Positions 1 through 9,234 of a stretch of DNA of 64,000 nucleotides are shown here, in pieces (position 1 is the first letter of the stretch; each line of letters begins with the position of its first letter). The DNA is from Saprospiraceae bacterium. GTDB taxonomy: Bacteria; Bacteroidota; Bacteroidia; Chitinophagales; Saprospiraceae. The stretch covers positions 1 to 64,000 of the forward strand of contig JADKFC010000008.1 of assembly GCA_016717655.1 (NCBI GenBank). Direction: 5' to 3'. The notes beneath the pieces are model-generated. The model ran no database searches. It was not told the origin of the DNA and was given only the letters and a program-made list of their open reading frames with translations. Position numbers and translations under genes: made by a program.

Positions 1-196
1 TTCAGGCTTTGAGGCAAACACTGGTATTGAAGTGGATCCTGTTTACAATGGCAAAGTACTGTACGGCTTATCCCTTTTGGAGCAAAGATCATTTTTTAAG
101 CCCTCAGATAAAGTATTGTGGATACACACAGGCGGCCTTCAAGGCAAGGCCGGCTTTATAGATAAGTTGAAAAACATTAATCAGACTCAACAATAA
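1..196 (+). CDS. PLP-dependent ACC deaminase / D-cysteine desulfhydrase family protein, C-terminal end
   Basis: This is the last 64 codons of a gene that begins before the window; it reads in the frame starting at base 2 and stops with TAA at 194-196. The segment contains GIEVDPVYNGK and ends with the motif IHTGGLQGKAGF. The HTGG-x-x-G block near the C-terminus is characteristic of the fold-type II PLP enzymes annotated as 1-aminocyclopropane-1-carboxylate deaminase or D-cysteine desulfhydrase, where it lies at the cofactor phosphate/active-site end. Substrate cannot be told from this fragment. It converges on hemW, and the two coding regions overlap by 20 bases. Confidence 0.75.
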   Translation, partial: SGFEANTGIEVDPVYNGKVLYGLSLLEQRSFFKPSDKVLWIHTGGLQGKAGFIDKLKNINQTQQ

Positions 197-1312
197 AAAG
201 ACTCGATGCCAATCGATCGGCCATCATCTTGCCGCTTCTGCTAAGCCTAACCCTACTTCCTTCTCTTATCGTATGTTCTTTCATTTCTGCTGTATCAAGT
301 CCCTTTATGATGACATTGGTATACTCATCTCCAAAATGATGGGACAGTTCATCTATGTCCAGGCCACTGCTGGTGCGAAGTCGGGTCATGATCATTTCAT
401 TGCACAAATCTGCATGGGTAAGCACTTCGTTTTGCACATCTACCCTGTCTTCATCTATCGACTTTAAATAACGGGCATTGTTGGCTACACACCATTGACG
501 TTTCTTTTCATTATGAGAATGGACGATGGCCCAACACCCAAGTATGGCACTCCGCTCCAATAATTGGAATTATGCACAGCTTCAAAGCCGGGCATCGCAA
601 AATTGGATATTTCATAGGCATGGTAGCCTGCATTTTCAAGGGCATCCAATAAGTAATAAAACTGCCGACTGGCTTTTTCATCGTCAATGGCCTCCATTCG
701 TTTCTGTTTGTGCCATCTACCAAATACAGTATTGTCCTCTATGGTAAGACAATAGGCCGATATATGGGGCACCCCTGCATCTATCAGACTTTGTACATTG
801 TATTGCCACATTTTGTCGGTGGTAGTAGGGCTGCCATAAATAAGATCGAGACTGATGTTGTCAAAACCAGCCTGCTTTATCAATTCAAGGCTTTTTAATG
901 CCTCAGTCCCACTGTGCGCACGATGCATAAATTGGAGATCGGCATCAAAAAAAGATTGTATACCCAATGACAATCTGTTGATCCTAAGGGAACGAAGTTC
1001 AGTTAGGTAGTCAGGGGTAATATCATCGGGATTGCATTCAAATGTTAGCTCTGCCCCTTCCTCCACCTCAAAGTGATCATGGATTCGGTCAATGATGGAT
1101 GCCAACATCGATCTGTTGAGCAAAGACGGAGTACCACCTCCAAAATACAAGGTGTTCAACTTTCGTTCGGTCAGGTAATTGTGCCTTAGATCAATATCCT
1201 TGCAGATAGCCGCAACCATGGCCTCTCTATTGTTCAATTGTGTTGAAAAATGAAAATTGCAGTAATAACAAGCCTGCTTACAAAATGGAATATGGACGTA
1301 AATACCTGCCAT
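177..1312 (-). CDS. hemW: HemW-like radical SAM protein (frameshifted in this sequence)
   Basis: This radical SAM protein is related to coproporphyrinogen III oxidase. HemW is known as a heme-binding chaperone-like protein rather than a true oxidase. Starting at ATG 1312 the protein begins MAGIYVHIPFCKQACYYC, placing the cluster-binding CxxxCxxC cysteines at residues 11, 15 and 18; GGGTPS follows. The frame can be opened to 1444, but that extension lies upstream of the family N-terminus and contains the promoter box, so I reject it. Near 520-531 the frame breaks: one frame ends after YLGVGPS, and the next resumes with HSHNEKKRQW, which together match the family motif GVGPSAHS. A single missing base explains this. 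The remaining C-terminal domain runs to TAA at 177. Confidence 0.85.
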
Positions 1313-1749
1313 TGAATTTATTTCCGAAGTTATGCAAGACCGCTCCATCCCTCCGCATTGTATTTTGCTTTTGGGATGGTGATCTCTTCTTCCGGCTTTG
1401 CAAAGATACAAAGTTGAAGCCCTCGACCCTAACCACCCGATCATTTTGATGGAGCTTGCCAGTGTTCCACTTGCCTATGACTCACTTTACTCCATCAACC
1501 AGGCAGGGTGATTTCTCCTGAAATTGACGTTCACAGGGGGTCTTTATGTCCTGCTAGTCTGACTTAAGTAAGTTGATGACACTTCTTTTGTGGGGCCAAT
1601 ATGGGGCATCACCCGAAAATAGAAATGGGATTAAATTATTATACAAGGGCAGGTATTTTTATTTTTACACTTGCACCAGACTATGCCTTTCAAAGGGGCC
1701 CATGTTTTGGAAAAACTTTGGTGCATTTTGCTTACTTCAATAATTTTTA
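1313..1749. other. Divergent intergenic region between hemW and the symporter gene
   Basis: Apart from the hemW -7 box I see no convincing gene, RNA structure or repeat here. A 20-codon plus-strand frame from 1449 has no supporting features. The right end is AT-rich and presumably carries the symporter promoter, but no exact TAnnTTTG box is visible. Confidence 0.4.
1401..1408 (-). promoter_or_regulatory. Bacteroidota-type -7 box for hemW
   Basis: On the minus strand this reads TATCTTTG, a match to the Bacteroidota sigma consensus TAnnTTTG, and lies about 90 bases before the chosen hemW start. No clear -33 TTG is seen at the usual spacing. Confidence 0.5.
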
Positions 1750-3138
1750 ATGCTTATCTTTTTTATCATCCTTTATTTCACCATTACCCTGGCCATAGGG
1801 TTTTATGCCCACAAGCGGATAACGGGGGGTAGGGATTTTATGAATGCAGGACGCAATTTACACCCGATCATCAATTCCTTTGCCTTGTTTGCCCTTTGGT
1901 TTGGATCCGAAACCCTTTTTGGAGCTAGTTCCGAATTTGCAGAAAGTGGTTTGCAGGGCATTATTGAAGACCCGATGGGAGGGGTACTTTGCCTCTTGCT
2001 GGTTGGTTTTTTTTATGCGCGCAAAATGTATCGTCTCAATGCCCTCACCCTGGGAGACCTATTTCAAATCAACTATGGCCAGAAAATAGAGATCATGGCT
2101 TCGGTGCTGATGGTGCTCAGCTTTTTAGGCTACATAGCAGCTCAGCTCCTGGCCCTTGGTTTGATCCTACAGCTGCTTACATCCTGGTCACTACTTATTT
2201 GCATGTCGACATCCCTGATTATTGTATTGGTGTATACCTCATCAGGAGGCATGTTGGCGGTATCTCTGACTGATTTTTTCCAAAGCCTCATGATCATCCT
2301 GGGCCTCATTTTTATTGCCATATTTATGACCGGACTCACCCCTGGCTTCCAATCGGTTTGGGAAGCAGTACCAGCATCACACTGGACCTTCTTACCCGAA
2401 AAAAACAGTATATCCTGGTTCAACTGGATCGCATCCTGGATGGCGCTGGGACTGGGCAGCATTGTTTCTCAGGATGTGTTTCAACGGGTCAATGCAGCCA
2501 GAAATGAAAATGCAGCGGTAGGTTCTACCATTGCCGGTGCTTTGCTCTATGCCCTGTTTTCCCTTTTGCCCATTTACATTGTACTGACATTAAAATGGAC
2601 CCATTCCGCTTCGGAAGGTGATCTGCAGATGACCCTGCCCCGCTTTGTCTTATCCGATATGCCGGTCTATCTTCAAATCCTCTTTTTTGGCTCGGTTATC
2701 AGCGCCATTTTAAGCACTTGTAGTGGAGCCATTCTCGCACCTGCTTCTCTGCTGGCAGAAAATATTATTAAACCGCTATGGGCCAAAAACATCTCTGATA
2801 AGGGATTATTGGTACTGACGCAGTTTTCCACCATAGTAATGGGCATCTTGTCATTGTGGGTGGCCTCCGGCAGCGAAAAAATTTTTGACCTGGTAGGCAC
2901 CTCCAGTGCGTTTGGAGTGGTGTCTATTTTTATCCCCTACACCGCTGCCTTGTTTTTTAATGCCAGCAACAGAGTAGCAGCCCTGCTGTCTATGATGGCG
3001 GGTAGTGTGGTTTGGGCGTGGTGCTTTTTTATTGTGCCTACCGAAATTGACGCCAGCATTTACGGACTTGCGGCTTCTTTAACCGGATGGTTGGCAGGAA
3101 TTTTTCTTTGGAAAAATCAAGGTTCAGAAGGTAAATAA
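1750..3138 (+). CDS. Sodium:solute symporter (SSS family)
   Basis: This 462-residue integral membrane protein is very hydrophobic throughout, with roughly 13 predictable helices. The first helix is followed by GRDFMNAGRNLHPIINSFAL and then LWFGSETLFGASSEFAE, which match the helix 1-2 region of the solute:sodium symporter family (PutP/SGLT fold), where backbone and side chains form the Na2 site. SIVSQDVFQRVNAARNE in the middle corresponds to the conserved central SSS segment. Such proteins couple sodium entry to uptake of sugars, amino acids, choline or other solutes; the substrate cannot be deduced. It stands alone, divergent from hemW, with a 139-base gap before the convergent OmpA-like gene. 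Confidence 0.85.
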   Translation: MLIFFIILYFTITLAIGFYAHKRITGGRDFMNAGRNLHPIINSFALFALWFGSETLFGASSEFAESGLQGIIEDPMGGVLCLLLVGFFYARKMYRLNALTLGDLFQINYGQKIEIMASVLMVLSFLGYIAAQLLALGLILQLLTSWSLLICMSTSLIIVLVYTSSGGMLAVSLTDFFQSLMIILGLIFIAIFMTGLTPGFQSVWEAVPASHWTFLPEKNSISWFNWIASWMALGLGSIVSQDVFQRVNAARNENAAVGSTIAGALLYALFSLLPIYIVLTLKWTHSASEGDLQMTLPRFVLSDMPVYLQILFFGSVISAILSTCSGAILAPASLLAENIIKPLWAKNISDKGLLVLTQFSTIVMGILSLWVASGSEKIFDLVGTSSAFGVVSIFIPYTAALFFNASNRVAALLSMMAGSVVWAWCFFIVPTEIDASIYGLAASLTGWLAGIFLWKNQGSEGK

Positions 3139-3277
3139 GCTTACTAGTATGCGGTATAAAGACCAAATATTGTCTGAATGGTAATTACATAACATCCTCG
3201 ATTACAATCAGGCTATAGGTTAACGCTCTTTTTTTTAGTACAATTAATTTAGGGCTATACCCCGCTTGAACTTGAAG

Positions 3278-4444
3278 CTAGGAAAGGCTCAATACCTTTA
3301 CCTCAACCCGTTGGTTTTTATTTCGGCCTTCGGCTGTGGCATCTGTGGCTATTTTTCGACGTTTGCCATAACCCTTGTAAGTGAGACGGTCAGGAGTGAT
3401 ACCCTTGGCCAGCAAGTAATCGTACACAGCCTTGGCTCTCGCCGCACTCAACTTGTCACAGTATTCGTGGCTAGGCAGACCATTGGTGTGACCACCAATT
3501 TCAATCTTAACCTTGTTGTGGGCCTTAAGGAAGCCGTAAACTTCGTCCAATACCTCATATGAATCCTTGTCAATGGTGGTAGTATCGGCTTTAAAATAGA
3601 GGTTCTTGATTTCAATGGTGCTACCTGCTTTGATCTTTTTTATGTCGAGGTCTTGCAGGATTCGCTCCTTGGGCACTACAACAGCCTGTTCGGTAGGTTT
3701 GGGTTTTTCTTTTGATTGATCTACCCTGTTTTTCTTATGAGGAGGCAGCACATCGTTTTTCACTATTTCTCCTTGTTTGTTCAACATGGCTGGAAGTTCT
3801 TTATCACAATCCATCTCTTCAAAATCGGTCAGGTTGTCCAAAAGAATATGCCCACAATAAGGGAAAAAATCCGGAGTCTTATAATACGCCTCTATGATGA
3901 TGTACTTGTACTCCTGCTTGGGTTTGATCTTAAACTGATACGTCCTCCATTCGGTGTGATTGACGGTACTGGATTCACCCAGCAGTTGTTTTTCACTGCA
4001 ATATCCATTACCTCCCCAAATTCGGAAAACAGCAGGAGTAGAATAATTGGTTATTTTTTCCTTGTTTATACTGGATCGACTGATGTATTTATCGCTCTTT
4101 GCAAGATCAATGGTAAACTTATAACACTTTCCCACCTTTAGGGGTGATGTGAGACGTTGGGCAATGCCTTCATATGATTCATTATCACGAACCACCATAC
4201 CCAAATAAGTATTGCCGTGTGATGGCGGGGTTGTATTGCTCCAGAAGTTTCCCGGATGAATATCGGGTGGTGTCTCGCCCGGAAACCGAATGGCTCCACA
4301 GTCGTACCATCCATTGATGGGCAGCCTGATGTCACCGTTTCCTTGTCTCGGAATATCTTCAAAAGATCGATTTTGAATGGCAATCATGGTCTGACCTTGC
4401 AGTAGCGTAGGAATAACAAGCAGTAAGGCAATCACCGATCTCAT
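3278..4444 (-). CDS. OmpA-family peptidoglycan-associated protein with N-terminal carbohydrate-binding-like domain
   Basis: The 388-residue protein has a signal peptide (about residues 1-18, ending LLQGQ). Residues about 22-215 resemble a jelly-roll module: they begin NRSFEDIPRQG and end with HILLDNLTDFEEMDC. A lysine/proline-rich linker follows at about 225-260. The C-terminal domain (about 275-388) is OmpA/MotB-like, with LYFKADTTTIDKDS, IEIGGHTNG, LSAARAKAVYDYL and GYGKRR; in this family the Asp and Arg contact meso-diaminopimelate of peptidoglycan. It is therefore probably anchored to the cell wall or outer membrane, with an exposed binding domain. It is monocistronic. The function of the N-terminal domain is not known from sequence. 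Confidence 0.8.
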   Translation of the reverse strand: MRSVIALLLVIPTLLQGQTMIAIQNRSFEDIPRQGNGDIRLPINGWYDCGAIRFPGETPPDIHPGNFWSNTTPPSHGNTYLGMVVRDNESYEGIAQRLTSPLKVGKCYKFTIDLAKSDKYISRSSINKEKITNYSTPAVFRIWGGNGYCSEKQLLGESSTVNHTEWRTYQFKIKPKQEYKYIIIEAYYKTPDFFPYCGHILLDNLTDFEEMDCDKELPAMLNKQGEIVKNDVLPPHKKNRVDQSKEKPKPTEQAVVVPKERILQDLDIKKIKAGSTIEIKNLYFKADTTTIDKDSYEVLDEVYGFLKAHNKVKIEIGGHTNGLPSHEYCDKLSAARAKAVYDYLLAKGITPDRLTYKGYGKRRKIATDATAEGRNKNQRVEVKVLSLS

Positions 4445-4568
4445 CTTCGTGTAGTAATTTTTAAGTGTTCCGTTTATGAATCGTAAAAGTAGGATAAAAA
4501 CTTCCCTAAAAACCGAACTTTAATGATACTTTAACGCTTTTCTGGCCTTGTTTGTTTCCGATAATTCC

Positions 4569-5240
4569 TTATTCTATCGGCATTTCTGCGCTTTCTGTCG
4601 ATTTTTCCACACCTGCGAGTAAGAGAAATAAAGTTTTGTCTTCCGGTACGGCAGCGGTGCAGCTGCCTTCAAAGTTGGGAAAAGGAAAGTTAATCTGAGC
4701 ACAGTGTAGGTAGATGCCCCCTTCTTTTTCAGTTCGTTTGGAACCGTATTTGATATCGCCTTTAATGGGGTGGCCAATGGCGGCAAAGTGGGCCCTGATC
4801 TGGTGAAACCTGCCGGTTTCGCAACTTACCTCAAGGCCGGTATACCTGTCTCCCCTCCAAATTACTTTTGCTTTTGTATAGGCTGGCTTTCCCTTTTCAT
4901 CTGCCATTGCCTTTTGACCTTTTTTGGCCAAGGGGATGTTGATTTCAAGGTCGTTTTGGGGTATAACACCTTCAACAATGGCCCAATAGATTTTTTGAAT
5001 GGTGCCTACCGTTTGCATGGCTGAAAGTTTGGCCGCTGCTTTTTTATTTTTCGCCAGCAGGGCAATGCCACTTACCGGTTGATCAATTCTGCTGATAGGG
5101 TGTAAATCTTTATTGAATCTTTTGTGGTAATAACCAATGAGGTCCTGGTCCTTGCCCTGCACTGCCCAGCCACAAGGCTTATTCACAACTAAAAAATCAC
5201 TGTGGTCACATAATATTTCCGGCTTACTTGATTTCTTCAT
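4569..5240 (-). CDS. RluA-family pseudouridine synthase
   Basis: The 223-residue enzyme isomerises uridine to pseudouridine in RNA. It shows the RluA family order: LVVNKPCGW near the N-terminus, then ISRIDQPVSGIALLAK, which carries the catalytic Asp (the usual HRLD is SRID here, with the Asp kept), then YWAIVEGV and the C-terminal block SCETGRFHQIRAHFAAIGHPI. There is no S4 RNA-binding domain, as in the short RluA/TruC-like subgroup. Its start overlaps the end of the small gene at 5224-5394, so the two are probably translated from one message that begins at the acetyltransferase gene or further upstream. Whether rRNA or tRNA is modified cannot be told. Confidence 0.88.
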   Translation of the reverse strand: MKKSSKPEILCDHSDFLVVNKPCGWAVQGKDQDLIGYYHKRFNKDLHPISRIDQPVSGIALLAKNKKAAAKLSAMQTVGTIQKIYWAIVEGVIPQNDLEINIPLAKKGQKAMADEKGKPAYTKAKVIWRGDRYTGLEVSCETGRFHQIRAHFAAIGHPIKGDIKYGSKRTEKEGGIYLHCAQINFPFPNFEGSCTAAVPEDKTLFLLLAGVEKSTESAEMPIE

Positions 5241-5394
5241 AGTCTGTATATTCTCCCGCTTTATTAGTAAAACCTCCCGGCTTTTCTTTCGATTTACCGG
5301 TCTCTTCTTTGTTCACCGGTGCATTGAGCGGAGTGAATAAAAAACGTCTGAAGACGTAACCTATAATCAAAATAATAATCAGGTATTTAAACAT
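5224..5394 (-). CDS. Small single-pass membrane protein, DUF4834-like
   Basis: A 56-codon gene lies between the acetyltransferase and the pseudouridine synthase. It starts MFKYLIIILIIGYVFRRF, one hydrophobic helix (residues 3-15) followed by basic residues. The tail is short and hydrophilic (GKSKEKPGGF, then GEYTDYEEIK). The layout resembles small Bacteroidota membrane proteins of the DUF4834 type, with a membrane anchor and an acidic, Tyr-containing end. Its ATG follows the acetyltransferase stop directly (TAA-ATG), and its last 17 bases overlap the start of the downstream gene. This packing argues that it is a real translated gene. Function unknown. Confidence 0.65.
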   Translation of the reverse strand: MFKYLIIILIIGYVFRRFLFTPLNAPVNKEETGKSKEKPGGFTNKAGEYTDYEEIK

Positions 5395-5844
5395 TTATTT
5401 TGCTTTTAATTCCAATCTTCCATTCCACCAGTTTTTTTCGATGGTGGCTTCATTGCGCTCATAAAAACGAATGGCTTCTGTATTCCAGTCTAAAACCTGC
5501 CACTTGGCCTGTCTGCATCCCTGCTGTTTCGCTACTTCAACAAACGCATCAAATAACTTTTGTCCTATGCCCTGATTGCGATGACTGTCTTTTACGATAA
5601 AATCCTCAAGGTACAATGTTCTGCCATTCCATGAAGAAAAAATGGGATAATAAAAGGCCATACCTACTATTTCTTCTCCATCCAGGGCTAAGATGGCGTC
5701 AATTATACCCTTATCGTAGCTATCCTGGTATTCCGCCAGACTGGCCCTCACTGCATCCGGTTCTTTTTCAAAAACGGCCAAATCCACAACCAAACCGTGG
5801 ATGGCTGGCAAATCTTCTCTCGTGCTCTTTCTGAATGTTATCAT
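5395..5844 (-). CDS. GNAT-family N-acetyltransferase
   Basis: The 149-residue protein has the GNAT order: ITFRKSTREDLPAI at the N-terminus, a central LYLEDFIVKDSHRNQGIGQK with the acetyl-CoA pyrophosphate-binding R/Q-x-x-G-x-G/A signature, and a C-terminal LDWNTEAIRFYER. The LYLEDFxV-x-x-x-x-RxxGIG form and the WNxxAIxFYE ending resemble diamine (spermidine/spermine) acetyltransferase-like proteins, so a small-molecule amine substrate is plausible but not proven. It is followed without a gap by the small membrane gene and preceded three bases upstream by the dihydroorotase-like gene, suggesting one operon from the VWA gene down to the pseudouridine synthase. Confidence 0.85.
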   Translation of the reverse strand: MITFRKSTREDLPAIHGLVVDLAVFEKEPDAVRASLAEYQDSYDKGIIDAILALDGEEIVGMAFYYPIFSSWNGRTLYLEDFIVKDSHRNQGIGQKLFDAFVEVAKQQGCRQAKWQVLDWNTEAIRFYERNEATIEKNWWNGRLELKAK

Positions 5845-5847
5845 CGC

Positions 5848-7098
5848 TTAATTCAACACATCGATTACTTTACCCCTGAGGGTCTTACCCAAAAATGGAT
5901 TATTGCCCGAACGGGATTGGCTCTCGTCAAACACCCATTCTGCCGTTGGGTCAAACAGGGTTAATGCAGCTGCACTTCCAGCCTTGATACCCTCAGTAGT
6001 CAGCCCTAAAATGGATCTTGGGCCATAACTCAATTTATCTACCAATGTTTCCAGGTCCAGCGCCGGCACAAAGGTATTACAGGCAGCGAAACAAGTCTCA
6101 ATGCCCGATGCACCAAATTTTGCATAGGGGAATTCCAGCTTTTTGCCCTCTTCTTCTATGGGGTAATGGTTGGAAACGATGGCGTCAATGACCCCGTCTT
6201 TTAAGGCTTTGATCAATTCATTTTGATCCGATTTTTTTCTGAGCGGCGGCATCACCTTGAGATGGGTATCAAATCTTTCCATCTCCTTATCTGTATAAAC
6301 AAGATTGAGATAAGGCACGGCTGCTGTCAACTTTTTCTGCCAGGCTTTTTTTTTCGCCTCTTTTAGAATTTTTACCGCTTCATAAGACGACAGTCCGTAA
6401 ACACACAACCTGGATTGGGTGTAAGCCAAAAGTTCGAGATCTCGTTTCAGGCCGATGGCTTCAGCGGTGCTGGGCATCCCTTTCATTCCCAATAAGGTAC
6501 TCATTTCTCCTTCGTGCATCTGTGCATCCTGGGTCAGATATTTTTCTGATGGAAAATGGATGATCAGGCCTTCAAAGGGTTTTACATATTCCAGGGCCCG
6601 GGCCAACAAACCGGCGTGGCTTACTGACTTTAAACCATCGCTGAATGCCGCAGCTCCTGCTGTAAACAAATCATACATTTCAGATATTTCTGCGCCTTGA
6701 TTGTCTATACTGAGTGAGGCAATGGGGTAAACGCCTATGCCTTGTGATTTTGCCCTTTGTTTGATGTATTGGATATCAGCCTTGTGCTGGATTGAGGGCT
6801 GGGTATTGGGAAAAGGTGCAATAGCTCCATAACCTCCTGCTTTGGCGGCCTTGCTGACGGTAGTCCAGTCTTCCCTGTGTTCTAGCCCAGGTTCTCCTAC
6901 CTGGGTGCCAATGTCCAGCCAGCTGATGCTTACATGCAAATCCTCACCCTGGATGGTTTTAATGGGTGAGGCAGGCGAAATACCTGCCTTGATCTCTGCA
7001 ATCCGGGAGTCCAGAATTAAGATATCTACCACCTTGTTATGGTACTTTGAGGGTCCGTCAATGACCTTCACTTTTTTTATCAAACATTTTGTTGCCAC
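5848..7098 (-). CDS. Dihydroorotase-like amidohydrolase lacking the metal ligands
   Basis: This 416-residue protein aligns along its length with class I dihydroorotase (pyrimidine synthesis): an N-terminal beta domain, a TIM barrel with GEPGLEHREDWTTVSKAA, and a C-terminal PFLGKTLRGKV as in PyrC. However, the residues that bind the two zinc ions are gone. The usual D-x-H-x-H-L-R-E-P-G is D62-I-G64-T-Q66-V-G68-E-P-G; the His of the barrel becomes IHFPSEKY; the His-x-Ser/Thr strand is VYGLSSYEA; and the catalytic Asp motif (D-H-A-P) is VSNHYPIEE. It is therefore probably inactive as a hydrolase. Inactive homologues of this kind exist beside aspartate transcarbamoylase in other bacteria as structural partners. 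Start is GTG at 7098, three bases after the VWA gene stop. Confidence 0.75.
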   Translation of the reverse strand: MATKCLIKKVKVIDGPSKYHNKVVDILILDSRIAEIKAGISPASPIKTIQGEDLHVSISWLDIGTQVGEPGLEHREDWTTVSKAAKAGGYGAIAPFPNTQPSIQHKADIQYIKQRAKSQGIGVYPIASLSIDNQGAEISEMYDLFTAGAAAFSDGLKSVSHAGLLARALEYVKPFEGLIIHFPSEKYLTQDAQMHEGEMSTLLGMKGMPSTAEAIGLKRDLELLAYTQSRLCVYGLSSYEAVKILKEAKKKAWQKKLTAAVPYLNLVYTDKEMERFDTHLKVMPPLRKKSDQNELIKALKDGVIDAIVSNHYPIEEEGKKLEFPYAKFGASGIETCFAACNTFVPALDLETLVDKLSYGPRSILGLTTEGIKAGSAAALTLFDPTAEWVFDESQSRSGNNPFLGKTLRGKVIDVLN

Positions 7099-7101
7099 CG
7101 C

Positions 7102-9123
7102 TTATCCGTTTTTTACATACCTGATGATGAGAATTTCCGCCAGCAAAAATAAGAGTGCTGCCAGGATAAACCATTTCCACAGTACAATGCCTCTGTCTTT
7201 TTCGCCTACAAAATCACGAATTCCTTCCTGTTCTTCAAATCCCAAAATATTTACGGCATCATTCTTTACCATATCACCCAGTTCTGAATCTGCGTACAGA
7301 CTCAAATCCGATTCTCTTCTATCGTAGTTAAAAGCCAGCCTTTCCTGGATTCTGTCGCCCAACACTACATCGTAATAACCCGCCTTCATCACCTGATTCT
7401 TGACATCAAGTACGATTTTTCTGCCAAAGCCGTGCTGAGATGGGATAAACTCATTGACTCCTTTTAATTTGTAAACCGATTCGCCATTGGTTTTTTGGTT
7501 TTCAATCTCTACCAAATTGTCTTTTCCAATAAAATAACTGAGATTGGCTCCTTTGTTTTTGACAAGGGCCATCTTATACAACATGGGCACAAAGATTTCT
7601 GCCAGACTACCCAGATCATTGTATTCCGCATTGAGGGATGAAGCACAGACGTATAATTGGCCTTCTCCAACCGCACTTCTGAATAGGTAAGGGCTACCAT
7701 CTCTATAGGTCATAATGGTCAGAGAGGTTGAACTTTGTTGACCTGCAAAAGCAAAACTTCCCTTGGTAGAGGGCAGTCTGAGGTTGGCAGGATTGGATGT
7801 GAAAACATCTGCAAAAACAAAGTCATTACTATTTAAATTGGAAACCTGCTTATTGACCGCCACCCAGTTTTGCAGTGTACGGGCCTTTGATCTGCTAAGG
7901 AAGTTATTGTACGAAGCAAGCTCAATTTCTTTACCGGGCAAAATCATTACTTTTCCTCCGGTCTCTATGTATCTGTAAAGTTCATCTGCCAATCCGGAGC
8001 TCATCGTTCGAATATCGTTGATTAAGATGAGATCATAGTCTTTAAAAACCTGGTACTGGATTCTGCCAGCTTCCTGATTGTCGAACTGAAAATACGATAT
8101 GCCACCAAACAAGGCTTGCAAATAGCGATCTGGACCCTTTTCATTGATCGATAAAACCTTCACTTTTTCTTTTACCAAAAAACTCAGGTAGAGGCTGTCA
8201 TCAAACTGTACCGGAAAATCCTTAAGCCTCAATACAGCCTCATGGATCCCTGTTTTGAGGATGCTGATGGGCAGGGTATCTGTAACACTGGATTGAGGGT
8301 CAATGGAAATCAAACCCGATGGCTTTTCCTGCCCGTCTTTAAAGATAGAGGCACTTAATTCTTCTACTGCTTCATCAGAATGGTTGGTATATTTTATTAC
8401 CAATTGATTGGCTTCCCCCAATATAGGAACCGGTGCAGCAAACCAGGCACTGTCAATGCTTACATTTTTGGAAACAGAATGCTGAACAGGCAGCAAGTTC
8501 AGCTCGGTCAGTGAATCGGTCCAGGGCTTTAGATCTGTTATGGATTTCTGGAAATCGGAAATCAAAAAAATCAGGTGGTGGTCACCTTTTAACACTTGTC
8601 GCTGCCTGTTGATCACCTTCGAAAGGGGCTGAACAGCCGGAGAAATGACAATTTCTTCAATCATAGCCAGGGCCTCATCTTTGCTCACCAGGCGTTGGTG
8701 CCTTCCTTCAAAATCATGGGTTATAATCTGAAATCGGGTATCCTCACCATAGGCATTTACAATTTTTTCTGCCCTGTCTTTGGCAAGGTCGAGTAAGGGA
8801 ATATTTTCCTTTTCAGCCGCCATGCTGAAGGAATTATCAATAAAAATGCTCACTGCCTTTTCACCCAATTTGACTTGTTGACCAGTGGGAATAAAAGGTT
8901 GGGCAAAAGCAAAAACCAAACACGCCACTGCCAACAATCGCATAGCCAGGATAAGCAGGTTTTTGAGCTTGTTGCGAGAGGAAGTCTCCTCCTTTATTTC
9001 TTTTAGAAATCTGACATTGGTAAAATAGACGCGTTTGAACCTTCTAAAATAAAAAAGGTGTATAATGACCGGGATGGCCAAAGCCAGCAAGCTCCACAAA
9101 AATCCAGGATATAAAAAATGCAT
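7102..9123 (-). CDS. BatA-like membrane protein with VWA domain
   Basis: Starting at ATG 9123 the protein is 673 residues and begins MHFLYPGFLWSLLALAIPVI, the N-terminal membrane domain of Bacteroides aerotolerance-type proteins (Pfam BatA). Two helices (about 5-27 and 56-79) flank a basic YFRRFKRVYFTNVRFL segment. A von Willebrand A-like domain follows, with the metal-site motif FIDNSFSMAAEKEN (D-x-S-x-S). A long middle region and a final helix near the C-terminus (WFILAALLFLLAEIL) complete it. A second in-frame ATG six codons upstream overlaps the promoter and is less likely. It probably heads the operon with the dihydroorotase-like gene. The family is linked to envelope stress but has no firm biochemical role. 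Confidence 0.8.
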   Translation of the reverse strand: MHFLYPGFLWSLLALAIPVIIHLFYFRRFKRVYFTNVRFLKEIKEETSSRNKLKNLLILAMRLLAVACLVFAFAQPFIPTGQQVKLGEKAVSIFIDNSFSMAAEKENIPLLDLAKDRAEKIVNAYGEDTRFQIITHDFEGRHQRLVSKDEALAMIEEIVISPAVQPLSKVINRQRQVLKGDHHLIFLISDFQKSITDLKPWTDSLTELNLLPVQHSVSKNVSIDSAWFAAPVPILGEANQLVIKYTNHSDEAVEELSASIFKDGQEKPSGLISIDPQSSVTDTLPISILKTGIHEAVLRLKDFPVQFDDSLYLSFLVKEKVKVLSINEKGPDRYLQALFGGISYFQFDNQEAGRIQYQVFKDYDLILINDIRTMSSGLADELYRYIETGGKVMILPGKEIELASYNNFLSRSKARTLQNWVAVNKQVSNLNSNDFVFADVFTSNPANLRLPSTKGSFAFAGQQSSTSLTIMTYRDGSPYLFRSAVGEGQLYVCASSLNAEYNDLGSLAEIFVPMLYKMALVKNKGANLSYFIGKDNLVEIENQKTNGESVYKLKGVNEFIPSQHGFGRKIVLDVKNQVMKAGYYDVVLGDRIQERLAFNYDRRESDLSLYADSELGDMVKNDAVNILGFEEQEGIRDFVGEKDRGIVLWKWFILAALLFLLAEILIIRYVKNG

Positions 9124-9130
9124 AATACCA

Positions 9131-9138
9131 CAAAAATA
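9131..9138 (-). promoter_or_regulatory. -7 box for the BatA-like gene
   Basis: The minus strand reads TATTTTTG, matching TAnnTTTG, only about eight bases before ATG 9123. Transcription would start almost at the ATG, giving a very short leader and supporting the downstream ATG as the true start. Confidence 0.45.
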
Positions 9139-9234
9139 CAAAAAACCGTGGTATTGTTTTGAGAATGGCTTTGCAAGAGGGCTAATTCATCATTTAAGCC
9201 CTTGTAAAAATGCCCCATCCCACAAGCCTTTTAC

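Noticed and set aside
1313..1444. N-terminal extension of hemW by 44 residues.
   Set aside because: It contains the -7 box TATCTTTG and is not part of the HemW family; the internal ATG gives the normal N-terminus.
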